From assembly GCA_022821495.1 (NCBI GenBank), contig JAJEDN010000081.1, positions 1-40,002 of the forward strand: a DNA stretch of 40,002 bases, written 5' to 3'. Source of the DNA: Candidatus Poribacteria bacterium. GTDB lineage: Bacteria; Poribacteria; WGA-4E; WGA-3G. The notes beneath the pieces were generated by a model. It had not been told where the DNA came from, did not search any database, and saw nothing but the letters and a program-made list of their open reading frames with translations. Position numbers and translations under genes: made by a program. Of the stretch, positions 1-8,156 are shown one piece after another; positions within the stretch are counted from its first letter, which is position 1, and each line of letters opens with the position of its first letter.

Positions 1-441
1 TATGCGAAACGCAGCTATCTCTGTTTTGCGATTTACTGGACATACAAAAATCACTGACGCACTCCAATATCTCGCAGCTCAACCTAAACTCGCAGTTAAC
101 CTCATAAAATGAAAAATCGTACAATTGAATGACCCTGCCAACGAATGTCTTTGTGCTTGACACAAAGGTGCGAAACCTATAGAATGATTGCATAGCCGAG
201 ACCTTGCTCGCGAACTATGGTGAATTATAGAAATAAGTTGACATTTATCAATAACCCAGTTCCGTCTCAAAGTCCCCCTGATAAGGGGGATTTAGGGGGT
301 TGACTTTGCATTGGAAGTGTATAAGTAATTCTAAAATCTACCATAAAAACACTTCAACAGTTCTATATCGTTCTTAAGTTCCGTAGCGCGATATAGTAAC
401 TCAGTTTCTCAAGAACCGTAGACACGATGCTCGGAGAACAG
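1..441. other. Non-coding left edge with one dispersed repeat and an inverted repeat
   Basis: I see no convincing gene here. The stretch carries one copy of the dispersed CCCCCTGATAAGGGGG element (about 269-301). It also has an 8-bp inverted repeat, CTATATCG at 363-370 and CGATATAG at 389-396, which could be an operator or hairpin ahead of the first membrane-protein gene. The 15-mer AATTGAATGACCCTG near 123 recurs near 33890, outside the far end of the defence island, so it is another short dispersed sequence. A weak TTGACT at 300-305 lies at the end of the repeat, but I see no well-spaced -10 box. Confidence 0.5.
269..301. repeat. Dispersed palindromic element, single copy
   Basis: This copy contains AGTCCCCCTGATAAGGGGGA followed by TTTAGGGGGTT. 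The core can fold as CCCCCT-GATA-AGGGGG. The same element recurs at 9262-9412, 16340-16558 and 17843-18082, always between genes, so it is a REP/MITE-like intergenic family. Confidence 0.85.
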
Positions 442-1347
442 ATGTTAGATTCGACGGATACGCCAAAGACCGACAACAGCCAAATACCTCTGTTACAACC
501 GATGGAACTCGGGGGTATTTTGGATAACGCCTTGAGTCTCTATCGAAATCACTTTCGGATATTTTTGGCGGTAATCTCTATCTATATCGTCTGGATCGGA
601 TTGCAAGAGGCGGTAGTCGTCTGGTTATTAGAAAGGTACAACACACCAAACTTCGACAATTTAATTACTGATATAGATGATCTGTTGGACAGCCTCGTGT
701 ATATGTCCTGTGTAGGTGTTTTAGTTGTTGCGAGCAGCGAAATCTATTTGGGGAGACAGGTCACATTTCAAATTGCATTACAGCGGTTTTGTGCCCATTT
801 TCGGATATATCTTGGCAGTTCACTGCTCTTTTTACTCCCTTATACGATTCTAACAGCAGATTCAATTCGGATGTCAATGTTATCACTGCTTGGACTCCTC
901 TCTTTGCCTTTTTTGTGTGTATTTTACGTCGGTTGGGTTTTCTACGGCCCTGCCGTATTATTTGAAGGATATACAACTGTGGAAGCATTTGGGCGGAGTC
1001 GGACATTAGTCCGAGGGACCTGGATGCGCGTCTGCAGAATAACTTTTGCAATTTTATTACTTCAAATAGCCGTAGACTATATATTGGGGAACTCTTTAGG
1101 TGTTCTCTTCGCTTTATTCGGAATCGTTCAAGACGGGAGCCTAATGGAGACGATTGGAGATCTGCTCAGCTGGAAATATACAGATATGCGTCCAACATCT
1201 TTGAATTCGCTGATTATGTATATTGTCTATCTTGGCGCAGAAGCCTTGACGTTCCCGATTTATGCGATCGGTATAACGCTCTTTTACTATGACTTGCGTA
1301 TCCGAAAAGAGAGATTTGATGTTGAGATACAAGTCCTTAATTCATAG
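442..1347 (+). CDS. Multi-pass membrane protein, glycerophosphodiester-phosphodiesterase membrane-domain-like (paralogue 1)
   Basis: An integral membrane protein of about 301 residues with roughly six hydrophobic segments. It shares three signatures with the genes at 1564 and 10311: an N-terminal ILDNALSLYRNHFRIF block, a central FEGYTTVEAFGRSRTLVRGTW block, and a C-terminal TLFYYDLRIRKERFD block ending in a cytoplasmic tail. These resemble the membrane domain found in some glycerophosphodiester phosphodiesterases and DUF975-type proteins, but no catalytic domain is attached, so the function is unknown. I chose the ATG at 442 because GGAGA at 433-437 precedes it; an in-frame ATG at 427 lacks such a site. 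It is the first gene ahead of an envelope-type cluster (MoxR, DUF58, DUF4129, RDD), which suggests an envelope or transport-associated role. Confidence 0.75.
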   Translation: MLDSTDTPKTDNSQIPLLQPMELGGILDNALSLYRNHFRIFLAVISIYIVWIGLQEAVVVWLLERYNTPNFDNLITDIDDLLDSLVYMSCVGVLVVASSEIYLGRQVTFQIALQRFCAHFRIYLGSSLLFLLPYTILTADSIRMSMLSLLGLLSLPFLCVFYVGWVFYGPAVLFEGYTTVEAFGRSRTLVRGTWMRVCRITFAILLLQIAVDYILGNSLGVLFALFGIVQDGSLMETIGDLLSWKYTDMRPTSLNSLIMYIVYLGAEALTFPIYAIGITLFYYDLRIRKERFDVEIQVLNS

Positions 1348-1348
1348 G

Positions 1349-1378
1349 CACAAGGCTATTTAGTTCTTGGTTTTTTTC
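1349..1378 (+). terminator. Weak possible terminator after the first membrane-protein gene
   Basis: A short CAAG...CTTG pairing is followed by a run of seven T (around 1370-1377), directly after the stop codon. The stem is weak, so this is only suggestive. Confidence 0.25.
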
Positions 1379-1406
1379 GTCCAATTTTGGACCCCCAGGA
1401 CCGGTA

Positions 1407-1428
1407 GGTGCGTGTTTCTAACCGCACC
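1407..1428. repeat. Palindromic CCGGTAGGTGCG...CGCACCGG element
   Basis: A hairpin-forming intergenic element: GGTGCG pairs with CGCACC around a TTTCTAA loop, preceded by CCCAGGACCGGTA. A second copy with compensating changes (GGTTCGGTT/AACCGAACC) lies at 14435-14456 and shares the flanking CCCAGG.CCGGTAGGT. The base-pair-preserving differences suggest that the folded form matters. Confidence 0.7.
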
Positions 1429-1494
1429 GGATTTGTAACAGAAAACATAAAACCCGCGAATTTCTTAAAACTAAATCACCCTGTGCAGAGGCAT

Positions 1495-1523
1495 TTGATG
1501 TAGTGAACGAAGTGTGATAAAAT
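1495..1523 (+). promoter_or_regulatory. Sigma70-type promoter for the 1564-8133 gene run
   Basis: TTGATG at 1495-1500 and TAAAAT at 1518-1523 are separated by exactly 17 bases (4/6 and 5/6 matches to consensus). They lie 40 bases upstream of the ATG at 1564, which has GGAGG at 1554-1558. This is the most convincing promoter at the left of the cluster. Confidence 0.55.
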
Positions 1524-1563
1524 AACATAATGGAACGACTTTGCTGAGACCTCTGGAGGCACT

Positions 1564-2442
1564 ATGAACGAACGCAACGATTTAGCGCGTGAAAATAATA
1601 CGACTGAAATTGCGACGACCGCCCTTCAACCGATGTCTTTCGTAGATATTCTGGACGGGATGTTTAGTCTCTATCGGAGTCACTTTCGACTCTTTTTTCG
1701 GATTATTGCTGTTTACCTTGTTTTTGGATTTGTGGTGGATCATATTTCTGTGTATTCGCTTATGGGTTCTCCACCGATTGCAAGTGCCATGATATCAGTA
1801 TTGACGACTATTGTTAGTTATTTGATATCCCTTTTGGTGGCTGCCGGGTTAATGTACGCAAGTGCACAAGTGTATTTAGATAGAGATATAACCCCCCAAG
1901 CAGCCTTACAACACGGATGGCAACGTTTTTTACCGCTGCTCGGTTGTAGCATTCTCTACTATCTGGGGGTCGTCGGATTATCTATTACGATTATTGGCAT
2001 TCCGTTCGGAATCTATTTCGCATTTCGATGGGGACTCTGTAGTCTTCCTGTGTTGGTTGAGGGAAGTACTGCAAGGAATGGGTTGCGACGGAGCACGGAA
2101 TTGGTTAAGGGGACTTGGTGGCGAGTATGTGGAATCATGTTAGCGATTTCCGTAATCTCCTTCATGATAGCATTTATACTTCAGACTTCTTATGTCATGC
2201 TTTTGTCGTCTTTAGGCGGCGGGACTGGTGCTGAGGACACTCCTTTTTGGGAGACACTTCGCCGTCTATATATCCCGACACCCGATGAAGTTGGATGGCC
2301 TTTTTACTCCATCCAGCGGTTAGGGACGTTAGTCATCACTGGATTTACAATGCCGATTAGCACTATCGGTTCCGTCCTGCTCTACTTTGACCTGCGGATT
2401 CGGAAAGAGGCTTTTGATATTGAGATGCAGGTGACGGATTAA
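1564..2442 (+). CDS. Multi-pass membrane protein, paralogue 2 of the GPDPase-membrane-domain-like family
   Basis: A 292-residue integral membrane protein with about six hydrophobic helices. Family signatures are DILDGMFSLYRSHFRLFFRI (residues about 29-48), VEGSTARNGLRRSTELVKGTW in the middle, and YFDLRIRKEAFDIEMQV at the C-terminus, all aligning with the genes at 442 and 10311. Translation starts at an ATG preceded by GGAGG with 4-base spacing, and a good promoter lies just upstream. It is followed after 45 bases by another member of the group, so it probably opens the operon. No enzymatic motif is visible and the function is unknown. The tandem copies suggest local gene duplication, with possible paralogue specialisation in the same membrane complex. 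Confidence 0.8.
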   Translation: MNERNDLARENNTTEIATTALQPMSFVDILDGMFSLYRSHFRLFFRIIAVYLVFGFVVDHISVYSLMGSPPIASAMISVLTTIVSYLISLLVAAGLMYASAQVYLDRDITPQAALQHGWQRFLPLLGCSILYYLGVVGLSITIIGIPFGIYFAFRWGLCSLPVLVEGSTARNGLRRSTELVKGTWWRVCGIMLAISVISFMIAFILQTSYVMLLSSLGGGTGAEDTPFWETLRRLYIPTPDEVGWPFYSIQRLGTLVITGFTMPISTIGSVLLYFDLRIRKEAFDIEMQVTD

Positions 2443-2487
2443 GAATTTGCCCACACACTTTCCGAACACACCCGGAGGGAAATCAGA

Positions 2488-3588
2488 ATGGCTGAGAACC
2501 AACGCGCGAATCTTGCGAGAACAATTTTCACACAGTATCGGAACCACTGCGGACTGTTCTGGCGTATTATGTTACCGGTTGTCATTATTGGAATCGCTTT
2601 AGAAGTTGTGGTCTTTTTTTTCAGTGTCACGCGGACTGAAAAGTATATTGACGAGAAATTTCGCGAAAATGCCTATACAACTGTCGGTAATGTTAACACA
2701 AACAACGGCGTTTATCCGACGCTCTCACTGCCGAAAAAGGACGCTGCAGCAGCATCTTCTGAGCCTGCCGTAAATTGGGGGATCCTGCCGATTCCGTATT
2801 TCACTTCAACGGATAGTGAAGGAATTACATGGAGCTGGGGGATCACTGTCCACAGTTTTGGTTACGGTCCAGTAATCCTTCTGCTACTGACGCTCTGTCC
2901 ATTGTCTCTTGCTGTTGCGCGGATATCGCGTAGCTCACAGGTTTCTGAGGTCGCACAGGATGTGACACATCCAACCGCACGTGAAATGTGGCGACAGTCT
3001 GGACGTAAGGCATTTAAGATTTTGATTGCCTTTTTCTTCTTTATTTTATGTGTGGATGTCGTTAGTTATTTGAATGGTTTAGTTTCGTGGTTGGCACCTT
3101 CACTGGTGCGTGGATTACCTATAGAGCTGGTGTTCATTTTGACTATAGTTTACCAAGCCTATTTTCTGGTAACCTTGAGTCTCTACAATCCGTGCCTCAT
3201 CCTTGAGAACAACTCCATTATAGGTATTTTCCGTCGGAGCCATGCACTGGTCAGCGGTGCCAGATTGCGTTTTTTCGGGATTTATCTGCTAACGGGTTGG
3301 ATAGCATCAGTTGTTACGTCGGTGCTGCTCGGTGTTGCGTTATTAGCGTTTTCTATGTTTACTCCAGATCTCGCACAGGTTCGCGATGCGTTACCTCCTC
3401 TCAAATTCTTAACCCTGTTCATTGGCGGTGGTATTGAGGTCGTCCTGCCGCAGTTGTTGAGCGTCCCTGCTACGGTGGCGATCCTTATTGTCAAGGGTTT
3501 GGTTGCTACCTTTTTGGTGCCGATATGGGCGATTTTAACGACCCATCTCTATTTACAACGCGCAGATGTTATGAAAGAGGCAATATAA
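2488..3588 (+). CDS. Multi-pass membrane protein, divergent paralogue 3
   Basis: A 366-residue membrane protein, more divergent than its neighbours. The N-terminus (LARTIFTQYRNHCGLFWRIM) and the pattern IIGIFRRSHALVSGARLRFFGIY match the family signature blocks. It carries an extra-membrane segment of roughly residues 50-115, rich in Asn, Pro and Ser, between the first and second membrane helices. The C-terminal TLFYFDLRIRKE motif of the other copies is replaced by LTTHLYLQRADVMKEA. The start is supported by GGAGGG 8 bases before the ATG. The next gene begins 2 bases after its stop, so the two are translationally close. Function unknown; inferred to be part of the envelope cluster. Confidence 0.75.
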   Translation: MAENQRANLARTIFTQYRNHCGLFWRIMLPVVIIGIALEVVVFFFSVTRTEKYIDEKFRENAYTTVGNVNTNNGVYPTLSLPKKDAAAASSEPAVNWGILPIPYFTSTDSEGITWSWGITVHSFGYGPVILLLLTLCPLSLAVARISRSSQVSEVAQDVTHPTAREMWRQSGRKAFKILIAFFFFILCVDVVSYLNGLVSWLAPSLVRGLPIELVFILTIVYQAYFLVTLSLYNPCLILENNSIIGIFRRSHALVSGARLRFFGIYLLTGWIASVVTSVLLGVALLAFSMFTPDLAQVRDALPPLKFLTLFIGGGIEVVLPQLLSVPATVAILIVKGLVATFLVPIWAILTTHLYLQRADVMKEAI

Positions 3589-3590
3589 CC

Positions 3591-4217
3591 GTGAAAAAGA
3601 GTATCTGTTTTTACATCATAGTCTGCTTTGTGAGTTTTTCTGCGATTGTTGCCGCAGCAGCGGAAGAACAGGCGTTTCGGGAAGAATTGGCGGCACGCCG
3701 TTCGGAAATGGCGGTCTCTTATGAGGAATATCGAGCGTATTTGGAGAAACTCATAGATGGCAGGAGATGGGATGCAAATCTGAAATATATCCTCTTTCCA
3801 CTGGGTGCCGTTGCGTTGGGTGCTGTGGTTATCTTCTTTATCCGACAAATCCGATTGAATCTGATCGGTGATGGACAGGAAGAAGGAACGGCGACTGAAT
3901 TGGAGCATGTGGAAACAGAGCGGGCTGCGCTCGCACGTGCGGAGACAGCAGAGGCAGCAAGCGACTTTCGCGAAGCGCTCCGTTTCCTCTATCTCTCAGC
4001 GATTTTGCATCTCCAAGAACGCGGCGTGCTACCTTACGATAAAAGTTTAACGAATCGTGAATACCTTCACCAAGCACAAGCGGATACTGAACTTCACACC
4101 GCACTCGGACCTGCGATAACCGTTTTTGATGAAGTATGGTACGGACATAAACCGTGCAATGCGGAGACCGTGGCGGGTTATCGAGACCTATTACAGAAAG
4201 TCTATGCAAGGCACTAA
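3591..4217 (+). CDS. DUF4129 domain protein with signal peptide and one membrane anchor
   Basis: A protein of about 208 residues starting at GTG 3591, two bases after the preceding stop, with AGAGG about 10 bases upstream. An earlier in-frame ATG at 3525 lies inside the upstream gene and would destroy the signal peptide that is evident from KKSICFYIIVCFVSFSAIVAAAA. After a short extracytoplasmic helix comes a membrane segment (YILFPLGAVALGAVVIFFI), then a cytoplasmic C-terminal DUF4129 region (FREALRFLYLSAILHLQERG...LTNREYL). DUF4129 proteins commonly sit next to MoxR, DUF58 and transglutaminase-like genes; here MoxR and DUF58 lie downstream. Probably a membrane component of that uncharacterised complex. 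Confidence 0.8.
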   Translation: MKKSICFYIIVCFVSFSAIVAAAAEEQAFREELAARRSEMAVSYEEYRAYLEKLIDGRRWDANLKYILFPLGAVALGAVVIFFIRQIRLNLIGDGQEEGTATELEHVETERAALARAETAEAASDFREALRFLYLSAILHLQERGVLPYDKSLTNREYLHQAQADTELHTALGPAITVFDEVWYGHKPCNAETVAGYRDLLQKVYARH

Positions 4218-4249
4218 ATTTACACCTTCTTAGGACTTACGCAGCTTCA

Positions 4250-4280
4250 CTGCAGGCGGGGTTTTAAACCTCGCCTGCAG
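4250..4280. repeat. Intergenic hairpin CTGCAGGCGGGG/CCTCGCCTGCAG
   Basis: A 12-bp stem with one mismatch and a 7-base loop, embedded between AGGACTTACGCA (left) and GAGTCCTA (right), which themselves add outer pairing (AGGACT/AGTCCT). It has no T-run, so it looks like a REP-type or processing hairpin rather than a classical terminator. It sits inside the otherwise continuous operon. Confidence 0.6.
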
Positions 4281-4315
4281 AGTGCGAGTCCTATCTGGCA
4301 CACACAAAGGCGAAA

Positions 4316-5458
4316 ATGCGAATTGTCGGAATATCTGTCTTCAGTTTCATCTTAATTCTCTTTACCGGTTCTCAGGTGTTCGCGGATTCCTTTGTGTCTG
4401 ATAGGGTGATACTTTATCGGACCTTACGCAAGTTAAAGTTCCGCGTCTCAGAAGTATCGGCGACATATCCTGCGCGTCTGGATCGGTACGATGCGTTGTT
4501 CTTACAAGATATCGATAAGGCACCGACTGAGACGGAGGTTCAGGATATAAAAAAATTCGTCAACGATGGTGGCACCCTAATCGTGGCGGGTGAAAATCAG
4601 GCGTTAAGTCAACTCTATTCCACATTTGGCTTGGAACTACGAGCGATAAAAACAAAGTTGTGGCACTCACAACGCATTCCGGAGGAACGGCTCTTTCCAC
4701 AGCATCCAGTTGACGAAGTTTACACCGGTACAGATGCCACGATTGTACCTTCGGAACGTGAAGTCGCTGTGCTTTACGGGAGAGAGAACGATGCGGTAAT
4801 TGTAACGCTACGTGACGGGGAAGGGCGCGCCTTTTTCATCGCTTCCGATAACCTGTTCAGTCAATATTGGCTGCTGAAGAGTGGCAACGCGATGTTCCTC
4901 TACAATTTGATGTCAACACTCCCCGACAAGGCGCGGATCGGGCTTGCTGTGAGAAAATACTACACAGTTGAAACCAAGCCTCCGAATCCATTCGCGGCAC
5001 TTTTGTTCCGAACACCCGGAGGTCTGGCGGCGATGTTTATCTGCCTGACACTCTTCGTTTTTATTGCGCTGCGGGGACGACGATTCGGTAAACCGCTGGA
5101 TGCACAGGAGAAAAATAGGCGACTGAGTTCCGAATACGTTCACGCGATGACGGCACTCTATCAGAAGGGCAACACACGTCCAGAGATTTTACGGCATATT
5201 CGGGACATGTTCAAGGCTGACCTCGGTATCCGCTGGCGTGTTAATCCGAATTTGGATACACCCACCTTTTTGGAAGAATTGGCACAACGTGGTGTTATTG
5301 ATGAAGACGGTGAACTCACAAAATTGATGACGGACTTGGAGCCGTCTGAGCATATATCAGAGTCGCAGCTGCTTGATGTCGCGAAGCGTGTTGAAGCGTA
5401 TCGTGAAATTGCGAAGATCGGCGGAACAAAATTGACCGCCCGAAGGAGAATCGCATGA
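4316..5458 (+). CDS. DUF4350 domain membrane protein
   Basis: A 380-residue protein with a signal peptide (MRIVGISVFSFILILFTG, cleavage plausible after VFA). An extracytoplasmic DUF4350-type domain follows (FLQDIDKAPTE, then FVNDGGTLIVAGENQALSQL), with a Rossmann-like pattern related to ThuA/GATase-like folds. A single membrane helix lies near residues 225-247, followed by an Arg-rich cytoplasmic tail. AAGG precedes the ATG by about 5 bases. It overlaps the next gene by 4 bases (ATGA), showing translational coupling. DUF4350 next to MoxR and DUF58 is a recurrent arrangement; the biochemical role is not established. No catalytic motif is visible. Confidence 0.8.
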   Translation: MRIVGISVFSFILILFTGSQVFADSFVSDRVILYRTLRKLKFRVSEVSATYPARLDRYDALFLQDIDKAPTETEVQDIKKFVNDGGTLIVAGENQALSQLYSTFGLELRAIKTKLWHSQRIPEERLFPQHPVDEVYTGTDATIVPSEREVAVLYGRENDAVIVTLRDGEGRAFFIASDNLFSQYWLLKSGNAMFLYNLMSTLPDKARIGLAVRKYYTVETKPPNPFAALLFRTPGGLAAMFICLTLFVFIALRGRRFGKPLDAQEKNRRLSSEYVHAMTALYQKGNTRPEILRHIRDMFKADLGIRWRVNPNLDTPTFLEELAQRGVIDEDGELTKLMTDLEPSEHISESQLLDVAKRVEAYREIAKIGGTKLTARRRIA

Positions 5459-5757
5459 AAAAGATAGAATGTATCATTTTTCCGTTCAAGTTGCAGAAAA
5501 TAAAAAAGGCACTCAGGCGTGTCGGTATTCGGAACATGAGAGTCAGTCACGGGTTCGGGCGTAGCTACGCGCATACCGAATTATATCGCGTCAACGGATA
5601 CCCAATGGAAGTTGACCCAAGATTGTTATATCGTCTCAATAGATACCCGATAGAAACTGATTCAAAATTGAAAATCGAAATCAGTGTTGCGGAAGAGAAC
5701 CTTGACAGGGTTGTTAATGCCATAAAACAGGCTGTTGCCGCTGGCGAAACTGCCTAA
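5455..5757 (+). CDS. Small PII-like (GlnB/GlnK fold) protein with duplicated T-loop segment
   Basis: A 100-residue protein whose first half follows the PII signal-protein pattern: MKKIECIIFPFKLQKIKKAL, then IRNMRVSHGFGRSYAHTELYR. It ends with KLKIEISVAEENLDRVVNAIKQA, the second beta-alpha unit. The region after HTE, which is the T-loop in PII, is a 15-residue tandem duplication (LYRVNGYPMEVDPRL then LYRLNRYPIETDSKL), encoded by adjacent 45-base units at 5581-5625 and 5626-5670. The usual C-terminal GKIGDGKIFV segment that binds ATP and 2-oxoglutarate is missing, so the classical nucleotide site is incomplete. It is coupled to the upstream DUF4350 gene by a 4-base overlap. Probably a PII-derived sensor or adaptor dedicated to this membrane complex rather than a general nitrogen regulator. 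Confidence 0.75.
   Translation: MKKIECIIFPFKLQKIKKALRRVGIRNMRVSHGFGRSYAHTELYRVNGYPMEVDPRLLYRLNRYPIETDSKLKIEISVAEENLDRVVNAIKQAVAAGETA
5581..5670 (+). repeat. 45-bp in-frame tandem duplication inside the PII-like gene
   Basis: Two adjacent 45-base units, each starting TTATATCG and ending in a TTG codon, encode 15-residue repeats with conserved L-Y-R-x-N-x-Y-P pattern. They have diverged by several silent and replacement changes, so the duplication is not recent. Confidence 0.9.
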
Positions 5758-5815
5758 ATTGTACGCCTTTGATGGAAGGTTTGCGACCTCTTGTCATGAA
5801 AAGGTATTTTAATAT

Positions 5816-6769
5816 ATGAGTAATCTCGTTCAAACAGTTTTTGAGAAGATGAAGCAGGAAGCGCAGAAAGTTATTGTCGGGCAGACAGAACTTTTTGAGC
5901 TTGTCGTTGTCAGCCTATTTTCAGGCGGACATGTGTTATTAGAAGGGGTTCCGGGGACAGCGAAAACGCTAATTGCCAAGACACTGGCAATGGTGGTTTC
6001 CGGGGAATTCAGTCGTGTACAGTTTACCCCGGATCTGATGCCGTCGGATATTGTCGGCACCAGCGTCTATGATTTGGCGACGAACCAATTTAATCTCAAG
6101 CGGGGGCCCGTTTTCACGAATGTGCTACTCGCTGACGAAATCAACCGCGCACCTGCGAAGACCCAATCCGCGCTTTTGGAATGTATGGAGGAACGGCAGG
6201 TCAGCATTGACGGGATCCGCTATGAATTGTCGCCACCATTTATGGTCGTCGCGACGCAAAACCCGATTGAGTATGAAGGCACATACCCGCTCCCTGAAGC
6301 ACAACTCGACCGGTTTCTGTTCAAATTACGTGTCGATTATCCGCTTCGAGAGGTGGAAACCCAAATTTTGATGAACTATCACCACGGGTTTAACGCCACT
6401 CGCTTGGAAGCCGTCGGGATTGAAAGCGCTGTTGACAGTGACTCGATTCAAGCGTGTCAAACGGAGATTCAAGCCGTTACTGTTGAGGATACTATCTTCA
6501 ATTATATTGTCGGTTTAGCTGAAGCATCGCGGAACTCCAATGAATTGGTTTTAGGCGGGAGTCCGCGGGCTTCGATCGCACTCTTATTAGCAAGTAAAAC
6601 TTACGCAGCACTTCAAGGACGGGACTATATTTTGCCTGACGATGTTAAATTCTTAGCACCCCATGTGTATCGGCATCGCATTCTGTTGAAACCCGATGCC
6701 GAAATTGAGGGGTTAACCCCGGACGATGTGATTGAACGGCTACTCGCAGAAGCTGAAATTCCGCGTTAG
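5816..6769 (+). CDS. MoxR-family AAA+ ATPase
   Basis: A 317-residue AAA+ ATPase of the MoxR branch. Walker A is EGVPGTAKT (residues about 43-51) and Walker B is LLADEIN (about 104-110). Next comes the MoxR pattern [15 protein letters not shown], then sensor-1 [25 protein letters not shown]-terminal lid has [11 protein letters not shown] (sensor-2 arginine). Its length is typical of the family. MoxR ATPases act as chaperones, often to insert metals or to activate von Willebrand-type partners encoded beside them; the DUF58 gene begins 8 bases downstream and is the expected partner. AAGG precedes the start by 11 bases. Confidence 0.93.
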   Translation: MSNLVQTVFEKMKQEAQKVIVGQTELFELVVVSLFSGGHVLLEGVPGTAKTLIAKTLAMVVSGEFSRVQFTPDLMPSDIVGTSVYDLATNQFNLKRGPVFTNVLLADEINRAPAKTQSALLECMEERQVSIDGIRYELSPPFMVVATQNPIEYEGTYPLPEAQLDRFLFKLRVDYPLREVETQILMNYHHGFNATRLEAVGIESAVDSDSIQACQTEIQAVTVEDTIFNYIVGLAEASRNSNELVLGGSPRASIALLLASKTYAALQGRDYILPDDVKFLAPHVYRHRILLKPDAEIEGLTPDDVIERLLAEAEIPR

Positions 6770-6777
6770 GTAGAAAG

Positions 6778-8133
6778 ATGCATTTAAGCAACCGGCTCCT
6801 CATTTTCCTATTTCCCGTCGCTATCCCAATCGCACTTTACAACGTGTCCCCGAATCTGCTCTTTATCGGGGGTGCTTATCTGATACTCCTGTTTGGCGTG
6901 AGCGCGATAGATTACGCTACAAATCCACTGTTTAAACGCGTTGAGATACAGCGCGAGATGAGTTCCAAATTTTCGTTGGGTGTGGCGAATGTTGTAACAC
7001 TGAAAGTTATCAATCGTTCTCGCCATCGGTTGCGACTGCGGATTAAAGACGATTTTCCTGACGAATTTCTATACGAACAGGTGCTTCACGATTGTCAGGT
7101 GCCACCAATGCAACATTTGGATGTCATGTATCGGCTCACACCGCTGCGGCGTGGCATTTATCAGTTCGTAGATATCCATCTCCAGTGTTCGGGGGTTTTA
7201 GGGCTGATCGTTCGGCGGCGACGTGTCTCCGCAACGACGGAGATAAAGGTCTATCCGAATCTACAAGCGGTTCGGCAGTATGAACTCTTAGTGAAGCGTG
7301 GGATGCTCCATCAGATCGGGCTGAAAACGTCTCGGCAGTTCGGGGAAGGCACAGAGATGGAGCGGCTTCGCGAATACTCACCCGACGACGATTTCCGACG
7401 TATCGATTGGAACGCCACTGCCCGTCAACGTAAGCCGATTGTGCGAGAGTTTGAGACGGAACGGAGCCAAGACGTTATGATTCTGCTGGATACCGGTAGA
7501 CTCATGGCATCGCCGATCCTTATGGAAACCTCTACGTTGCCTACTACAGCGTCAACGTCTCAAAAGGCGATGCTCAAATTGGATTATGCCGTCAATACCA
7601 CTTTGATGACGGCTTATGTCTCAACGCTTAAAGGCGATAAGGTCGGGTTGATCGCTTTTGCGGATCGTGTCCACCAATACCTTGCCCCGAAGGCGGGTAA
7701 AAAGCAGTTTCTTACGATGTTAGAAACCATCTACGCGCTGCCTGTTCATCCGGTTGAACCCGACTTTCAAGAAGCGTTCAAATATCTCGCGTCAAAACAG
7801 CGGAAACGCGCGCTTATTATCCTTTTTACCGACATCTTGGACAACGATTCCGCTGAAGGGGTTGCCACGTACGTAACACAACTTTCCAGACATCACCTCG
7901 TTGTCTGTGTGACCTTGACAGATTCCGGCATCGTCGCATTAGCAGAGCAAGGCACTAAAGACTCCAAATCGGTTTATCAGAAGGCGATTGCTGAACGGTT
8001 ATTACAAGAGAAGCACGCGACATTAGAGATTCTGCGCCGTCGCGGCGTTATTACAATCGATGTTCCAGCGCATCGGTTGACGATGGCAGTGGTGAATAAA
8101 TATTTGGAGCTTAAGGCGAAATCGAGGATTTGA
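6778..8133 (+). CDS. DUF58 (von Willebrand A-like) protein
   Basis: A 451-residue protein with two N-terminal hydrophobic helices (residues about 6-45), a beta-rich immunoglobulin-like middle region (about 55-160), and the diagnostic DUF58 motif EYSPDDDFRRIDWNATARQR (about 199-218). A vWA-like domain follows, starting MILLDTGRLM, where the MIDAS DxSxS motif is degenerate (DTGRL), so metal binding is doubtful. It lies 8 bases after the MoxR gene, and MoxR-DUF58 pairs are among the most conserved bacterial neighbour pairs. Likely membrane-anchored with the vWA domain in the cytoplasm, acting as the MoxR client or scaffold. Convergent with the next gene, 23 bases apart. Confidence 0.9.
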   Translation: MHLSNRLLIFLFPVAIPIALYNVSPNLLFIGGAYLILLFGVSAIDYATNPLFKRVEIQREMSSKFSLGVANVVTLKVINRSRHRLRLRIKDDFPDEFLYEQVLHDCQVPPMQHLDVMYRLTPLRRGIYQFVDIHLQCSGVLGLIVRRRRVSATTEIKVYPNLQAVRQYELLVKRGMLHQIGLKTSRQFGEGTEMERLREYSPDDDFRRIDWNATARQRKPIVREFETERSQDVMILLDTGRLMASPILMETSTLPTTASTSQKAMLKLDYAVNTTLMTAYVSTLKGDKVGLIAFADRVHQYLAPKAGKKQFLTMLETIYALPVHPVEPDFQEAFKYLASKQRKRALIILFTDILDNDSAEGVATYVTQLSRHHLVVCVTLTDSGIVALAEQGTKDSKSVYQKAIAERLLQEKHATLEILRRRGVITIDVPAHRLTMAVVNKYLELKAKSRI

Positions 8134-8156
8134 CTGGGGGTGTTTGCGGAAAGGAT

